Shown here one piece after another: positions 9,006-19,084 of a stretch of DNA of 64,000 bases (positions are counted from its first letter, which is position 1; each line of letters opens with the position of its first letter). Location of the stretch: contig CAZMNW010000069.1 of the NCBI GenBank assembly GCA_964567755.1, positions 62,001 through 126,000 on the forward strand, read 5' to 3'. The notes beneath the pieces were generated by a model. The model had not been told where the DNA came from, did no database searches, and was given only the letters and a program-made list of their open reading frames with translations. The position numbers were made by a program, and so were the translations under genes. Origin of the DNA: DASRJW01 sp964567755. Lineage in GTDB: Bacteria > Krumholzibacteriota > Krumholzibacteriia > G020349025.

Positions 9006-10040
9006 ATGCAGATCGGCATGATCGGGCTCGGCCGCATGGGCGCCAACATGGTGCGGCGGCTGATGCGTGCGGGTCACGCGTGCGTTGTCTACAACGACAC
9101 GCCTGAGCCGACGCGGCTGTTGGCCAAAGAGGGCGCGTTGCCGGCGGCGTCTTACGCCGATCTCGTGCGGCAACTGCGCGCGCCACGCGCGGTGTGGTTG
9201 ATGATTCCAGCCGGCGCCGTCGGCCAAGCCGTGGACACGTTGGGCCCACTGCTCGAGCCAGGCGACATCGTCGTGGACGGCGGCAACTCGCATTACCATG
9301 ACGACATCGCGCGAGCCGAGCAGCTCGCGACCCGCGGCATTCACTACGTCGATTGCGGCACGAGCGGCGGCGTCTGGGGTCTCGAGCGCGGCTATTGCCT
9401 CATGATCGGAGGTGTGACTGACGCGGTGCGGCGGCTCGATCCGATCTTCGTCAGCTTGTCACCTGGTCGCGACGCGGCCCCGAGAACAACGGGGAGGGAC
9501 GGCGCGGGCACTGCATTCACACCCAGCACCGCCGAGCTCGGCTACTTGCATTGCGGTCCTCCCGGAGCCGGACACTTCGTCAAGATGGTGCACAACGGCA
9601 TCGAGTACGGGATGATGGCGGCGTATGCCGAAGGCCTCAATCTGCTGCAACACGCCGGCGTCGGCAAAGCCGGCCGTGCCGTCGATGCGGAAACGACGCC
9701 GCTCCGGCATCCGGAACACTTCCGCTACGATTTCGATCTGGCTGACATCACCGAGGTCTGGCGTCGCGGCAGCGTCATCGCCTCCTGGCTGCTCGATCTC
9801 ACCGCCGCGGCGCTGCTGCGGAGCCCCGATCTCGCCGAGTATTCCGGCCGCGTTTCCGATTCGGGCGAGGGCCGGTGGACCATCCATGCCGCCGTCGATG
9901 CCGGCGTGCCGGCACCCGTGCTCACGGCGGCGTTGTACGAACGCTTCGGCTCGCGCGGCGAAGCGGAGTTCCAGAATCGCGTGCTATCGGCAATGCGCCA
10001 TGCATTCGGCGGCCACTTGGAAAAGAAGGAGGGCGCGTGA
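9006..10040 (+). CDS. gnd: 6-phosphogluconate dehydrogenase, decarboxylating (short GndA/YqeC type)
   Basis: This 344-residue protein has an N-terminal Rossmann fold (IGMIGLGRMGANMVRRLM), the substrate loop VDCGTSGGVWGLERGY and the catalytic helix GHFVKMVHNGIEYGMM with the Lys-x-x-x-Asn pair. The length matches the short, often NAD-preferring bacterial form rather than the 470-residue type. It converts 6-phosphogluconate to ribulose-5-phosphate and CO2. A possible insertion (RDAAPRTTGRDGAGTA) lies just before the catalytic helix. The ATG at 9006 follows GAGGAGG about 10 nt upstream. The gene ends in GTGA, whose GTG starts glycogen phosphorylase, so the two are translationally coupled and may channel glycogen-derived sugar phosphate into the pentose phosphate route. 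Confidence 0.93.
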   Translation: MQIGMIGLGRMGANMVRRLMRAGHACVVYNDTPEPTRLLAKEGALPAASYADLVRQLRAPRAVWLMIPAGAVGQAVDTLGPLLEPGDIVVDGGNSHYHDDIARAEQLATRGIHYVDCGTSGGVWGLERGYCLMIGGVTDAVRRLDPIFVSLSPGRDAAPRTTGRDGAGTAFTPSTAELGYLHCGPPGAGHFVKMVHNGIEYGMMAAYAEGLNLLQHAGVGKAGRAVDAETTPLRHPEHFRYDFDLADITEVWRRGSVIASWLLDLTAAALLRSPDLAEYSGRVSDSGEGRWTIHAAVDAGVPAPVLTAALYERFGSRGEAEFQNRVLSAMRHAFGGHLEKKEGA

Positions 10041-12544
10041 CCACCCAGAATCGAATCGCGACCGCCGGGGTCCCACGAGGAGCCGCCGACCCGGTGCGCA
10101 CCGGCCTCGGCGTCCAAGCGATCAAGCGTGCCGTACTCGACAACCTCACTTTTCATCTTGGCCGAATGCAGCGGCTCGCCTCGCCCCACGACTATTACAT
10201 GGCGCTGGCCTATGCGGTGCGCGACCGCTTGCTGCAGCGTTGGATGCAGACGCACGAGACCTACGCCAACCACGACGTCAAAGTCGCCTGCTACTTGTCG
10301 GCGGAGTTTCTCGTCGGCCCGCACCTTGGCACCAACCTGATCAACCTGGGTATCGAAGACGCCGCGCGTCAGGCGCTCTCCGAGCTGGGATTGGAATTGG
10401 ACACGATCCTCGAGCAGGAGGAAGAGCCGGGGCTCGGCAATGGCGGCCTGGGCCGGCTCGCGGCCTGCTACCTCGAATCGCTGGCCACGCTCGAGATGCC
10501 GGCCATCGGCTACGGCATCCGCTACGAGTTCGGGATCTTCGATCAAGAGATCCGCGACGGCTGGCAGGTCGAGATCACCGACAAATGGCTGCGCCACGGC
10601 AACCCCTGGGAGATCGTGCGCCCGGACATCGCCTGCATGGTCAAGTTCGGGGGTCACGTCGAAGCGGCCACCGAGGCGGCAGGGCGTTACGGCGTGCGCT
10701 GGGTTCCCGCACAAGTGGTCAAGGGCATTCCCTACGACACGCCGATCCTCGGTTACGAAGTCAGCACGTGCAACACGTTGCGGTTGTGGAGCGCTCAGGC
10801 TTGCGAGTCCTTCGATTTCCAAGCCTTCAACACCGGCGATTACTATCGCGCCGTGGACGAGAAGATCGTCTCCGAGACCATCAGTAAGGTGCTCTACCCC
10901 AATGACGAGCAGGCGCGGGGCAAGAAACTGCGCCTGGCGCAGCAGTACTTCTTTGTCTCTTGCTCGCTCCAGGACATGTTGCGCGTTCACGGCTTGATTG
11001 GCGCACCGCTCGAGCGCTTCGCCGACAAGTTCGCCGTGCAACTCAATGACACGCATCCATCCATCGCCGTCGCCGAGCTCATGCGTCTTCTGGTGGATGA
11101 GCGCGGTCTGGCCTGGGAGTCGGCGTGGGACGTCACCCAGCGTTCCTGCGGCTACACGAACCATACGCTCCTGCCCGAGGCGCTCGAAACGTGGCCGCTG
11201 CCGCTGTTTCGCGACATGCTGCCGCGGCACCTGGAGATCATCTACGAGATCAATCGCCGCTTCCTCGACGAAGTGCGCCAGCGCTTTCCGGGTAACGACG
11301 CGCGGCTCGCACGCATGTCGTTGATCGACGAAACCGGCGACAAGCGCGTGCGCATGGCACATTTGGCCTGTGTCGGCAGCCACGCCATCAACGGAGTGGC
11401 GGCCCTGCACACGGAGCTGCTGAAAACGAGCATTTTGGCCGATTTTCACGCTTTGTGGCCCGAGCGCTTCAACAACAAGACCAACGGCGTGACGCCACGG
11501 CGCTTCCTGCGACTCGCCAACCCCGGCTTGAGCACGCTCGCCAGCTCGTACATCGGGGAAAGTTGGGTGCGCGACCTCGACCAGTTGCGCGGGCTCGAAC
11601 GCCTGGCCGACGAGGCTGACTTCCGCCAGCGCTGGCGCGAGGTGAAGCTCGACAACAAGCGCCGCCTGGCCAAGACCATCCACGCGCGCACCGGCCTCGA
11701 GCTGCCCCCCGAATGGATGTTCGACATTCAGGTGAAGCGCATCCACGAGTACAAGCGGCAACATCTGAACGTGCTCCACATCGTCACTCTCTATGCTCGA
11801 CTGAAAAGAAACCCGGCCCTCGAGCTTTCGCCGCGCGTCTTCGTGTTCGGCGGCAAGGCCGCCCCGGGCTACGACCGCGCCAAACGCATCATTCGGCTCA
11901 TCCATGGCGTCGGCGAAGTGGTGAACGCTGATCCCGACACCAATAAGTGCTTGCGCGTCGCCTTCATGCCGGACTTCAACGTCAAGAGCGCGCACATCAT
12001 TTATCCAGCCGCCGACCTTTCCGAGCAGATCTCCACCGCCGGCAAGGAGGCGTCGGGGACCGGCAACATGAAATTCGCCATGAATGGCGCCCTCACCATC
12101 GGCACACTGGATGGAGCCAATGTCGAGATTCGCCAGGCCGTGGGGCAGCAGAACTTCTTCTTGTTCGGCTTGAACGCCCACGAAGTCGAGCAACTGCGAG
12201 GCAGCGGCTACCGCCCGCAGGACTACGTCGAGGACAATCCCGAGCTTGCCGAAGCGATCCAGCTCATTCGCGACGGCGTGTTTTCGCGCGGCGATCGCGA
12301 GATGTTCCGTCCCTTGCTCGACGACCTGTTGCAGCGCGACGAGTACTTCTTGTGCGCCGACTACGCCGATTACGTGCAATGCCAAGACAGCGTCGCCAGC
12401 GCCTGGCGCGATCCGGAAGCATGGACACGCATGTCGATTCTGAACACGGCGCGCATGGGCGGCTTTTCGTCCGACCGGGCGATTCGTGAGTACTGCAAGG
12501 AGATCTGGGGCGTTCGACCGGTGCGCGTGCACCTCGACGACTGA
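10037..12544 (+). CDS. glgP: Glycogen/starch phosphorylase
   Basis: The 835-residue GT35 phosphorylase releases glucose-1-phosphate from alpha-1,4-glucans. Landmarks are EPGLGNGGLGRLAACYLES near residue 130, LNDTHPSIAVAELMRLL, RFNNKTNGVTPRRFL, and the pyridoxal-phosphate site GTGNMKFAMNGALTIGTLDG with the Schiff-base Lys. The length matches E. coli GlgP/MalP. The start is GTG at 10037, overlapping the gnd stop as GTGA, with AAGGAGG just upstream; the open frame before it is the shadow of gnd. A starch-binding-domain gene exists elsewhere in the window (57815), but no glycogen synthase or debranching enzyme was seen nearby. Confidence 0.97.
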   Translation: MTTQNRIATAGVPRGAADPVRTGLGVQAIKRAVLDNLTFHLGRMQRLASPHDYYMALAYAVRDRLLQRWMQTHETYANHDVKVACYLSAEFLVGPHLGTNLINLGIEDAARQALSELGLELDTILEQEEEPGLGNGGLGRLAACYLESLATLEMPAIGYGIRYEFGIFDQEIRDGWQVEITDKWLRHGNPWEIVRPDIACMVKFGGHVEAATEAAGRYGVRWVPAQVVKGIPYDTPILGYEVSTCNTLRLWSAQACESFDFQAFNTGDYYRAVDEKIVSETISKVLYPNDEQARGKKLRLAQQYFFVSCSLQDMLRVHGLIGAPLERFADKFAVQLNDTHPSIAVAELMRLLVDERGLAWESAWDVTQRSCGYTNHTLLPEALETWPLPLFRDMLPRHLEIIYEINRRFLDEVRQRFPGNDARLARMSLIDETGDKRVRMAHLACVGSHAINGVAALHTELLKTSILADFHALWPERFNNKTNGVTPRRFLRLANPGLSTLASSYIGESWVRDLDQLRGLERLADEADFRQRWREVKLDNKRRLAKTIHARTGLELPPEWMFDIQVKRIHEYKRQHLNVLHIVTLYARLKRNPALELSPRVFVFGGKAAPGYDRAKRIIRLIHGVGEVVNADPDTNKCLRVAFMPDFNVKSAHIIYPAADLSEQISTAGKEASGTGNMKFAMNGALTIGTLDGANVEIRQAVGQQNFFLFGLNAHEVEQLRGSGYRPQDYVEDNPELAEAIQLIRDGVFSRGDREMFRPLLDDLLQRDEYFLCADYADYVQCQDSVASAWRDPEAWTRMSILNTARMGGFSSDRAIREYCKEIWGVRPVRVHLDD

Positions 12545-12645
12545 GATCCGGCCTTGTTGTGCTCGACCGCCGTGGCTAGGATCGCGCCGATTCGAGTCTT
12601 GACACCAAGATCCGTACCGACACCGTACGTTGGAGGTTTCCCCGC

Positions 12646-15462
12646 ATGCAGCGGTTGCCACGCAGCATCTCGAAAAGGAATACCCGAACACGAATCGATT
12701 GTCGCCCGGCCCTTTCGGGTGCGCGAGGCCGTCGCTGCGCCATGCGGATCTTCGCGTTCGCCGGCGCGGGCCTGATGGCCGTGTCGATGCTTCAGCCTCC
12801 GACGTCCTTCGCGGCGCCGAAGGCCAAGGACGAACCCCGCGCCATCTCCGCCGACGATTTGAAGAGCCTCAAGTGGCGCAGCATTGGCCCCGCCAACATG
12901 GGCGGCCGCATCGGCGCCATTGCAACGGTGCCGGGAAGCAGCAAGGTGTTCTACGTCGGCTACGCCACGGGCGGCATCTTCAAGACCGAGAATCTGGGTG
13001 TCACGTTCAGCCCTGTCTTCGACAAGACCGGTCTGCAATCGATCGGTGCACTCGCCGTCGCCGATGCCCCAACCGGCTGGCGGGGTTGGAGCGACGAGAA
13101 CACGCCTGAGCCGGAGCGCGCCAAGAAGGGCAAGGGCAAGATCGTCTGGGTCGGCACCGGCGAAGGCAACGGACGCAACAGCTCGTCCTGGGGTGGCGGC
13201 GTTTTCCGTTCCACCGACGCGGGCGGGAGCTTCGCATTCGTCGGGCTGAAGGAGAGCCATGACATCCCGCGTCTGGCGGTCGATCCGCGCGATCCGGACG
13301 TCGCCTACGTCGCCGCGCTCGGGCACCTCTGGGGCGCCAACTCGGAGCGCGGCGTTTACAAGACCAGCGACGGCGGCAAAACGTGGAAGCACGTGCTCGC
13401 GATCGATGCCAACACCGGCGCCTGCGACGTGGTTCTCGATCCCAAGAACCCGGATCGGGTGTTTGCGGCCATGTACGCGCGCCGGCGCACGCCATGGAGC
13501 TTCGCCGGCAACAGCGACAAAGGCGGCATCTTTCGCTCCGACAACGGCGGCACGAGCTGGAAGAAGCTCACCCAAGGCTTGCCACCGCGCACCGGGCGCA
13601 TCGGCCTGGACGTTTACGCCCAAGATCCGCGCATCGTCTACGCGGTGGTCGAAAGCGATCATGGTGGCGTGGGCCGTGACGAATTCGACAATCGTTCGCC
13701 GAGCGGCGGGGTCTTCCGCAGCGACGATCACGGCGAGACCTGGACGCGCACGAGCGAGCTCAGCCCGCGCCCGTTCTACTTCGCCCGCATCGCCGTGGAT
13801 CCCAACGACGACAAGCGCGTCTACCTGCCGGGCTGGGATCTCGCCATCTCCGACGATGGCGGCAAGACCTTCCGCAGGTCGGGCAGCGAGTTCGTCCATG
13901 TCGATTTCCACGCCATCGCCATCGACCCGCAGGATCCAGAACGGATCTTCGTCGGCAACGACGGCGGTCTCTACATCTCGCACGATCGCGCCCAGACCTG
14001 GAACTTGATCGACAACGTCGCCGTCGGGCAGTTCTACCGCGTCGCCGTCGACATGAGCGATCCGTATCGGATCGGCGGCGGCCTGCAAGACAACGGCTCC
14101 TGGATCGGGCCGTCGGAAACCCATCACGTCACCATCGACGAATCGTTGGACGGCATCCTCAACAGCGACTGGCGCATGATCCATGGCGGCGATGGCTTCG
14201 GCGTTGCCTTCGACCCCGTCGATCGCAACCTGCTCTACGCCACCTCGCAGGGCGGGTTCTTGGTGCGCATCGGGCTCGACAATGCGGTGAAGAAGCTGCT
14301 GCGGCCGTCGCCGCGCGAAGGGGAAGAACGCCTGCGCTTCAACTGGAACGCGCCGTTCCTGATCTCGAAGCACGATCCGAGCGTGATCTACCACGCCGGC
14401 AACAAGGTATTCAAGCTCACCGAACGCGGCGATCTTTGGTTCGCCATCAGCGCCGATCTGTCGCGCCGAGAGGTACCGAAAGTCATGAGCGTGGGTTCGG
14501 ACGCCGAAACCTATGGCACCGTGGTCAGCCTGTCCGAGTCACCGCTGCGCCGTGGTCTGCTGTGGGCGGGGACCGATGACGGCCTCGTGCATGTCACCGA
14601 GAACGAGGGCGGCGTCTGGCGTGACGTGACGCCGAAGGCAGTCGGCGGGCACTACGTTTCGCGCCTCACGGCCTCCGCGCATACTGCATCCACTGCGTAC
14701 CTCACGGTGGACGGACACCGGAGCGATGTGTTCGTCCCGCGCATTCTCATGACGACGAACCTCGGCGGCAGCTGGACGGAGATCACTGGTGACTTGCCCG
14801 CGGGCGGACCCGTGAAGGTGCTGATCGAAGATCCGGCCAGCCCGGACGTGTTGTACTGCGGCACCGAGTTCGGCGCCTACACGAGCTTCGATCGCGGCAA
14901 GAAATGGGTGCGCCTGAACGGAACGTCGTTGCCGCCGGTCGCGGTGGACGACATGGTGCTGCACCCGCGCGAGCGCGATCTCGTGATCGGCACGCATGGG
15001 AGGAGCCTCTGGGTGCTCGACGACGTCTCGGCGTTGGCGCAGCTCGGAGCGGAGACGCGCAAGAAGCAATTGGCTGTTCTCGACATGTTGCCGGCGCGCC
15101 CGCGCCTGTACAACGAAGAGCATTATGGGCGTGGGCACGGCATCTTCCGCGCCAAGAACCCACCGCTGGGCGCCGTCATTCAATACTGGGTGCGTCAAGA
15201 TCCGAACGAGACGGTGAACATCGCCATCGCCGATTCCTCCGGCTTCGTGATCCGCGAGCTGCAGGGACCCTCGCGCACCGGGTTGAACCGTGTGATGTGG
15301 AATCTGCAAGCCGATGACAAGCACCGCTTCGCCCCCAGCTCGAACGAGGGCTGGCTCGGACAGACGCAGTTCGTGCCCGCGGGCAAGTACAAGGTCACCG
15401 TGCGCATGGGCGACCTCAAGGAAGAGAAGCTGCTCGAGGTGTTGCCGGCTCCGAGCGAATGA
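12646..15462 (+). CDS. Secreted VPS10/sortilin-like Asp-box (BNR) beta-propeller protein
   Basis: This 938-residue exported protein is made of repeated Asp-boxes (Ser/Thr-x-Asp-x-Gly-x-Thr-Trp): STDAGGSF, TSDGGKTW, RSDNGGTSW, RSDDHGETW, ISDDGGKTF and others between residues 80 and 740. They build one or two large propellers. The family is annotated as glycosyl-hydrolase/sortilin-like, but substrates are largely unknown and no catalytic residues can be assigned. The C-terminal 150 residues form a separate beta-sandwich-like region. Signal peptide: MRIFAFAGAGLMAVSML then Ala-Ala cleavage. The ATG at 12646 has GGAGG 9 nt upstream and gives a long Arg-rich N-region; ATG 12742 gives a standard signal peptide but lacks a ribosome site. 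It converges on the M14 peptidase gene. Confidence 0.85.
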   Translation: MQRLPRSISKRNTRTRIDCRPALSGARGRRCAMRIFAFAGAGLMAVSMLQPPTSFAAPKAKDEPRAISADDLKSLKWRSIGPANMGGRIGAIATVPGSSKVFYVGYATGGIFKTENLGVTFSPVFDKTGLQSIGALAVADAPTGWRGWSDENTPEPERAKKGKGKIVWVGTGEGNGRNSSSWGGGVFRSTDAGGSFAFVGLKESHDIPRLAVDPRDPDVAYVAALGHLWGANSERGVYKTSDGGKTWKHVLAIDANTGACDVVLDPKNPDRVFAAMYARRRTPWSFAGNSDKGGIFRSDNGGTSWKKLTQGLPPRTGRIGLDVYAQDPRIVYAVVESDHGGVGRDEFDNRSPSGGVFRSDDHGETWTRTSELSPRPFYFARIAVDPNDDKRVYLPGWDLAISDDGGKTFRRSGSEFVHVDFHAIAIDPQDPERIFVGNDGGLYISHDRAQTWNLIDNVAVGQFYRVAVDMSDPYRIGGGLQDNGSWIGPSETHHVTIDESLDGILNSDWRMIHGGDGFGVAFDPVDRNLLYATSQGGFLVRIGLDNAVKKLLRPSPREGEERLRFNWNAPFLISKHDPSVIYHAGNKVFKLTERGDLWFAISADLSRREVPKVMSVGSDAETYGTVVSLSESPLRRGLLWAGTDDGLVHVTENEGGVWRDVTPKAVGGHYVSRLTASAHTASTAYLTVDGHRSDVFVPRILMTTNLGGSWTEITGDLPAGGPVKVLIEDPASPDVLYCGTEFGAYTSFDRGKKWVRLNGTSLPPVAVDDMVLHPRERDLVIGTHGRSLWVLDDVSALAQLGAETRKKQLAVLDMLPARPRLYNEEHYGRGHGIFRAKNPPLGAVIQYWVRQDPNETVNIAIADSSGFVIRELQGPSRTGLNRVMWNLQADDKHRFAPSSNEGWLGQTQFVPAGKYKVTVRMGDLKEEKLLEVLPAPSE

Positions 15463-15498
15463 CGCGAGAACGCTCGGGCAATCCGCGTTCGCTGGCGC

Positions 15499-17400
15499 TC
15501 ATGGAGCGCTTGCGGTGAGCACCGATTGCGGTGGTCGGCGCAGTGCGCGGGCCACTGGATGCAGCGCGTGTTCGGGGTCGGCCCAGGGCGAGCGGCGGTA
15601 GAAGAAATCGTTGCGCGCCGCCGGACTGCGCGCGAACAACGAGTCGGCCGCCAGGAGCTGGCGGAACTCTCGCGCCAGCACCGTGTCGGCACGCAACATG
15701 TCGCGCGCCAGCGGTTCCATCACGTAAATCTCCGCATATTCTTTGCGCTCGAGCACGGTGTCGAAGAAGTTCCAGTACAGCATGCCGTCGGGAGCTTGGG
15801 CCTCGAACAGATGCACCGCCACCAGGGCCGAGGGTTGGTCGAGCGGCACCCAAATGTCGCCGGGCCTGAAGTCACGCCGGCGGCGTTCGAGATTCACACG
15901 GCTCACGCGCGTGGGATGATGGCCTTCGCGCAGCTCCATCTCGGCTTCCCACTCGACGATACGCTGCATTTCCACCGTATCGCTCCAGGCACGGGTGAAG
16001 CGTTGGTAGCGCACGCCGTGCACGTCGAGCCGGTCGCGGGCCGATTCCCACTCCTGCGGCACGAGATAACCGACGGGCTGGAGCACCGTGAGCAGCGCAA
16101 CGCTCTCGCGGTAGAGGGGGATCACAGTGTCCCACGGAGCGGTGGTGTAACGCGGCACGAGGCCACCGACAATGTCGCTGTGCTCCCAACGCGCCAGGGT
16201 GCCACGGTATGGCGTGGCCACGCTCGAGTCCGTGGTTGTGGTGGTGAGCACGACTCGACGTCGCTCCGGGTCGTCTTCCCAACCGCGCGCCACGGCGAGA
16301 GACTCGGAGGCGGCCACGGCTCGCCGCAGCTCCTGGGGCCGGGCGTTGAGCTCCTCGAACAACGCCACCAGAAGATCGTACGTCGCCTTCACTCGCGTGC
16401 CATACGGCTTGCGCATATGCGTTTCCACCAGGATCGCGGGGCGACCGTGCAGCGGCGGATACGCCGTCGAAAAGCGCGGCGGGGCGTTGCCGAAATCGAT
16501 GCCGGCACGCGGGTCATCGCCCGCTTCGCGAAAGCCGACGTACGGCGACGTCACGTGCCCGCGCGCCTCGAGGGCGGGAACGACACGACCCACGAAGGCC
16601 CGCTCGAGCCAGCGATCGAGCGGCGGGGTCGTACCGGGGCCGTGTGCGTAGGCATAGGTCACGTCGTATTGGTAGTCAGCGCCATTGGTCGTGTGGTTGT
16701 CCACCAGTAGATCCGGCCACCAACGCACGAAGACTTGCCGCAGCATGGCACGCATCTCGGGAGTCTCGACCTTGAGATAGTCGCGATTCAGATTGAGCCC
16801 GATCGGCGTCATGCGCCAGCCCATCTCCTCGGGCCCGTTCTGATTGATGCGGTTGGTGCGGCTGCGACGCTCGTGCGCATCCACCGAAAGAATCGGCAGA
16901 ATGAGAAGCGTCACTCCGTCGAGCAGCGATTCGCGCCTCTGCAGCACCGCCATGTCGCGCAGCAACGCCAAACAGGCATCCTTGCCCTCGATCTCGCCGG
17001 AGTGAATGCCGTTCTGCACCAGGACAATGGGCTTGCCTCGCGCGCGCGCCGCACGCGGTTCGAAAGCACGATCCTTCGACACCACGACGAGCGGCAGATC
17101 GCGCCCCTGTCCCGACTTGCCGTAGCTGGTGATGCGGATCCAGTCGGAGGCACTTTCCAGCCGGCGCAAGTAGAGCATCGTTTGTTCATAATCGGGCGTG
17201 GTGCGATAGTGCGTGTGCTCGGCCGGCGTGATCCACGCGGTCGGGACGAGTCCCGACGTCAATGTCGGGTTGGCGGGGTCGGCGTGGGCGTGCAGGGGCG
17301 ACAGTGCAATGACGATGAGAGTGACGAAACCAGAGCGACTTACACGCCTTCGTCGCACGGCCCCTTCTCGCTCATCGGTGGGTACTACAGATTCCCGCAT
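15499..17400 (-). CDS. Secreted zinc carboxypeptidase (peptidase M14)
   Basis: This 633-residue exported metallopeptidase has a signal segment SGFVTLIVIALSPLHAHA. The M14 domain (about residues 60-330) shows the zinc motif HxxE in NGIHSGEIEGKDA, the third zinc His in LLVDNHTTNG, and the catalytic Glu in ILVETHMRKPYG. The C-terminal 270 residues form an additional beta-rich region seen in the larger bacterial M14 proteins of this type. It should remove C-terminal residues from peptides outside the cytoplasm; specificity cannot be read. It lies tail-to-tail with the Asp-box gene and head-to-head with the radical SAM gene (167 nt divergent spacer). Confidence 0.9.
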   Translation of the reverse strand: MRESVVPTDEREGAVRRRRVSRSGFVTLIVIALSPLHAHADPANPTLTSGLVPTAWITPAEHTHYRTTPDYEQTMLYLRRLESASDWIRITSYGKSGQGRDLPLVVVSKDRAFEPRAARARGKPIVLVQNGIHSGEIEGKDACLALLRDMAVLQRRESLLDGVTLLILPILSVDAHERRSRTNRINQNGPEEMGWRMTPIGLNLNRDYLKVETPEMRAMLRQVFVRWWPDLLVDNHTTNGADYQYDVTYAYAHGPGTTPPLDRWLERAFVGRVVPALEARGHVTSPYVGFREAGDDPRAGIDFGNAPPRFSTAYPPLHGRPAILVETHMRKPYGTRVKATYDLLVALFEELNARPQELRRAVAASESLAVARGWEDDPERRRVVLTTTTTDSSVATPYRGTLARWEHSDIVGGLVPRYTTAPWDTVIPLYRESVALLTVLQPVGYLVPQEWESARDRLDVHGVRYQRFTRAWSDTVEMQRIVEWEAEMELREGHHPTRVSRVNLERRRRDFRPGDIWVPLDQPSALVAVHLFEAQAPDGMLYWNFFDTVLERKEYAEIYVMEPLARDMLRADTVLAREFRQLLAADSLFARSPAARNDFFYRRSPWADPEHALHPVARALRRPPQSVLTASAP

Positions 17401-17567
17401 CTCTGCAGACTACCACGTTCCCCGTTGCAATCCCGCGTGGAAGGGAGGAGAATGCGATCGGTGGCTCCCCATTCTCTGCGATCGATAGTTCGCCTCCTAT
17501 CGACCCGTGGGACTGGGAACCGATTCCGTTTTCGACCACCTGTCGCAAAGTCCACGGGAGTCGACAC

Positions 17568-18995
17568 ATGCGCCTCTATCTCATCAACCCCGCCAATCCA
17601 CTGGTCGCGTTCATCAAGGCCAACGAAAGTCACTGGAACCAGTATCGAGTATGGAAACCCCTGGGCCTGATGGTGGTGGCGGCGCTGACGCCGCGGAATT
17701 GGGATGTCACGATCATCGACGAAAACCTCGGAATCCCCGACTACTCCAGCATGCCGCGCCCGGATCTGGTGGGAATCACCGCTTTCACGTCGCAAGCCAC
17801 CGGTGCTTACAAAGTGGCGGCGCTGTTTCGCGGTCTCGGTGTCCCCGTGGTCATGGGCGGCATCCACGCCAGCATGTGTCAGGCAGAAGCCCTCGAGCGT
17901 GTCGACGCGATCGTGACCGGCGAATCCGAGAGCATTTGGGAACAGGTTTTGATCGATGCGCAGAACGATCGACTGCAACGACTGTACGCCGGCACACAGC
18001 TCGACATGGCCAAGGTCCCCGCCGCACGGCACGAGCTCTTGGATCACGGCTATCTCTTCGGTTCCATTCAGATCACGCGCGGGTGCCCGCTCAAGTGCAC
18101 CTTCTGCAGCGTCACACCGTTCAACGGCGGGTTGTACCGGCACCGTCCGGTGGAGAACGTCATGCAGGAGCTGCGCCAGATTCGCGAAAAATACGTCCTC
18201 ATCGTCGATGACAACTTCGTCGGCACACGCCACGATCATGTCGCGTTCACCAAGGAGTTGCTGCGAGCCATCATCGCGGCGAACCTCGGCAAGAAGTTCA
18301 TGACCCAAGTCACGATCAACATGGCGGATGACGAGGAGCTGTTGCAACTCGCGGCGAAGGCGGGAGTGTTCGGCGTCTACATCGGCTTCGAGGCCGCGAC
18401 GCCAGAGGGTCTCGCGGAGGTCCACAAGAAGTTCAACCTGCAGAAGGGCCGTGACCTCAAGGCCTCGGTGCGCAAGATCCAACGCCATGGGATCATGGTG
18501 GCTGGCTCGTTCATCATGGGCTTGGACATCGACAAAAAAGGCGTCGGGCGCACGATCGCGATGACGGCCCTCGACTATGGCGTCGACACGCTCAACACCA
18601 TGTTCATGACCCCTCTCCCCGGCACGGAGCTGTGGCACAGAATGGAACGGGAAGGACGCATCGCTGCCAACTGCTTCCCCGAGGACTGGCAGTTCTACAC
18701 TCTCACCTACCCGGTCGCCCGCTACACGCACCTGTCGTGGGCCGAGATGATTCGGGAGAACGAGATCTGTTCGCTCGAGTTCTACGCTGGCCGGCGGATC
18801 GTGCGTCGCGTGTTGCGCAGCTTTTGGGAGCGGCACCAGCCGTGGTTCACTTTGGTGGGCAACCTGTCCAATCGCGCCAACTCGCACCGCTTTCACCGCA
18901 AGGTCTCCAAGGGATTGGATCTTTCGCGCGGGGAAGCGATTTCACGCGTCGAAATGCCGGACATGCAACCTGAAGCCGTTGCGGTCGGGCTCTGA
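17568..18995 (+). CDS. B12-binding-domain radical SAM protein
   Basis: The 475-residue protein has an N-terminal cobalamin-binding-like Rossmann domain (residues 1-140; MGGIHASMC, then VDAIVTGESE). A radical SAM domain follows with the iron-sulfur motif CPLKCTFC (about residue 180), a YIGFEAATPEGL strand typical of the B12 subclass, and a C-terminal helical region. This is the BchE/HpnJ/HpnR-like architecture, whose members perform methylations or rearrangements of lipids, tetrapyrroles or peptides. Substrate is not predictable here. Many members do not actually bind cobalamin, and the canonical DxHxxG is not obvious. Start ATG 17568 with GGGAG about 12 nt upstream. Confidence 0.88.
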   Translation: MRLYLINPANPLVAFIKANESHWNQYRVWKPLGLMVVAALTPRNWDVTIIDENLGIPDYSSMPRPDLVGITAFTSQATGAYKVAALFRGLGVPVVMGGIHASMCQAEALERVDAIVTGESESIWEQVLIDAQNDRLQRLYAGTQLDMAKVPAARHELLDHGYLFGSIQITRGCPLKCTFCSVTPFNGGLYRHRPVENVMQELRQIREKYVLIVDDNFVGTRHDHVAFTKELLRAIIAANLGKKFMTQVTINMADDEELLQLAAKAGVFGVYIGFEAATPEGLAEVHKKFNLQKGRDLKASVRKIQRHGIMVAGSFIMGLDIDKKGVGRTIAMTALDYGVDTLNTMFMTPLPGTELWHRMEREGRIAANCFPEDWQFYTLTYPVARYTHLSWAEMIRENEICSLEFYAGRRIVRRVLRSFWERHQPWFTLVGNLSNRANSHRFHRKVSKGLDLSRGEAISRVEMPDMQPEAVAVGL

Positions 18996-19084
18996 TCACC
19001 GCCACGAGCGGTGCTTGCGACCACCCTGGTTCGCCCGATCATGGGGCAGCGTGCCTCCCTTCACGCGCTCGTGGGGTCCATGAC

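Noticed and set aside
9725..12691. 988-codon open frame on the minus strand opposite gnd and glgP
   Set aside because: It is fully antisense to two unmistakable enzyme genes, lacks any recognisable domain, and is explained by GC-rich third positions keeping the opposite frame open.
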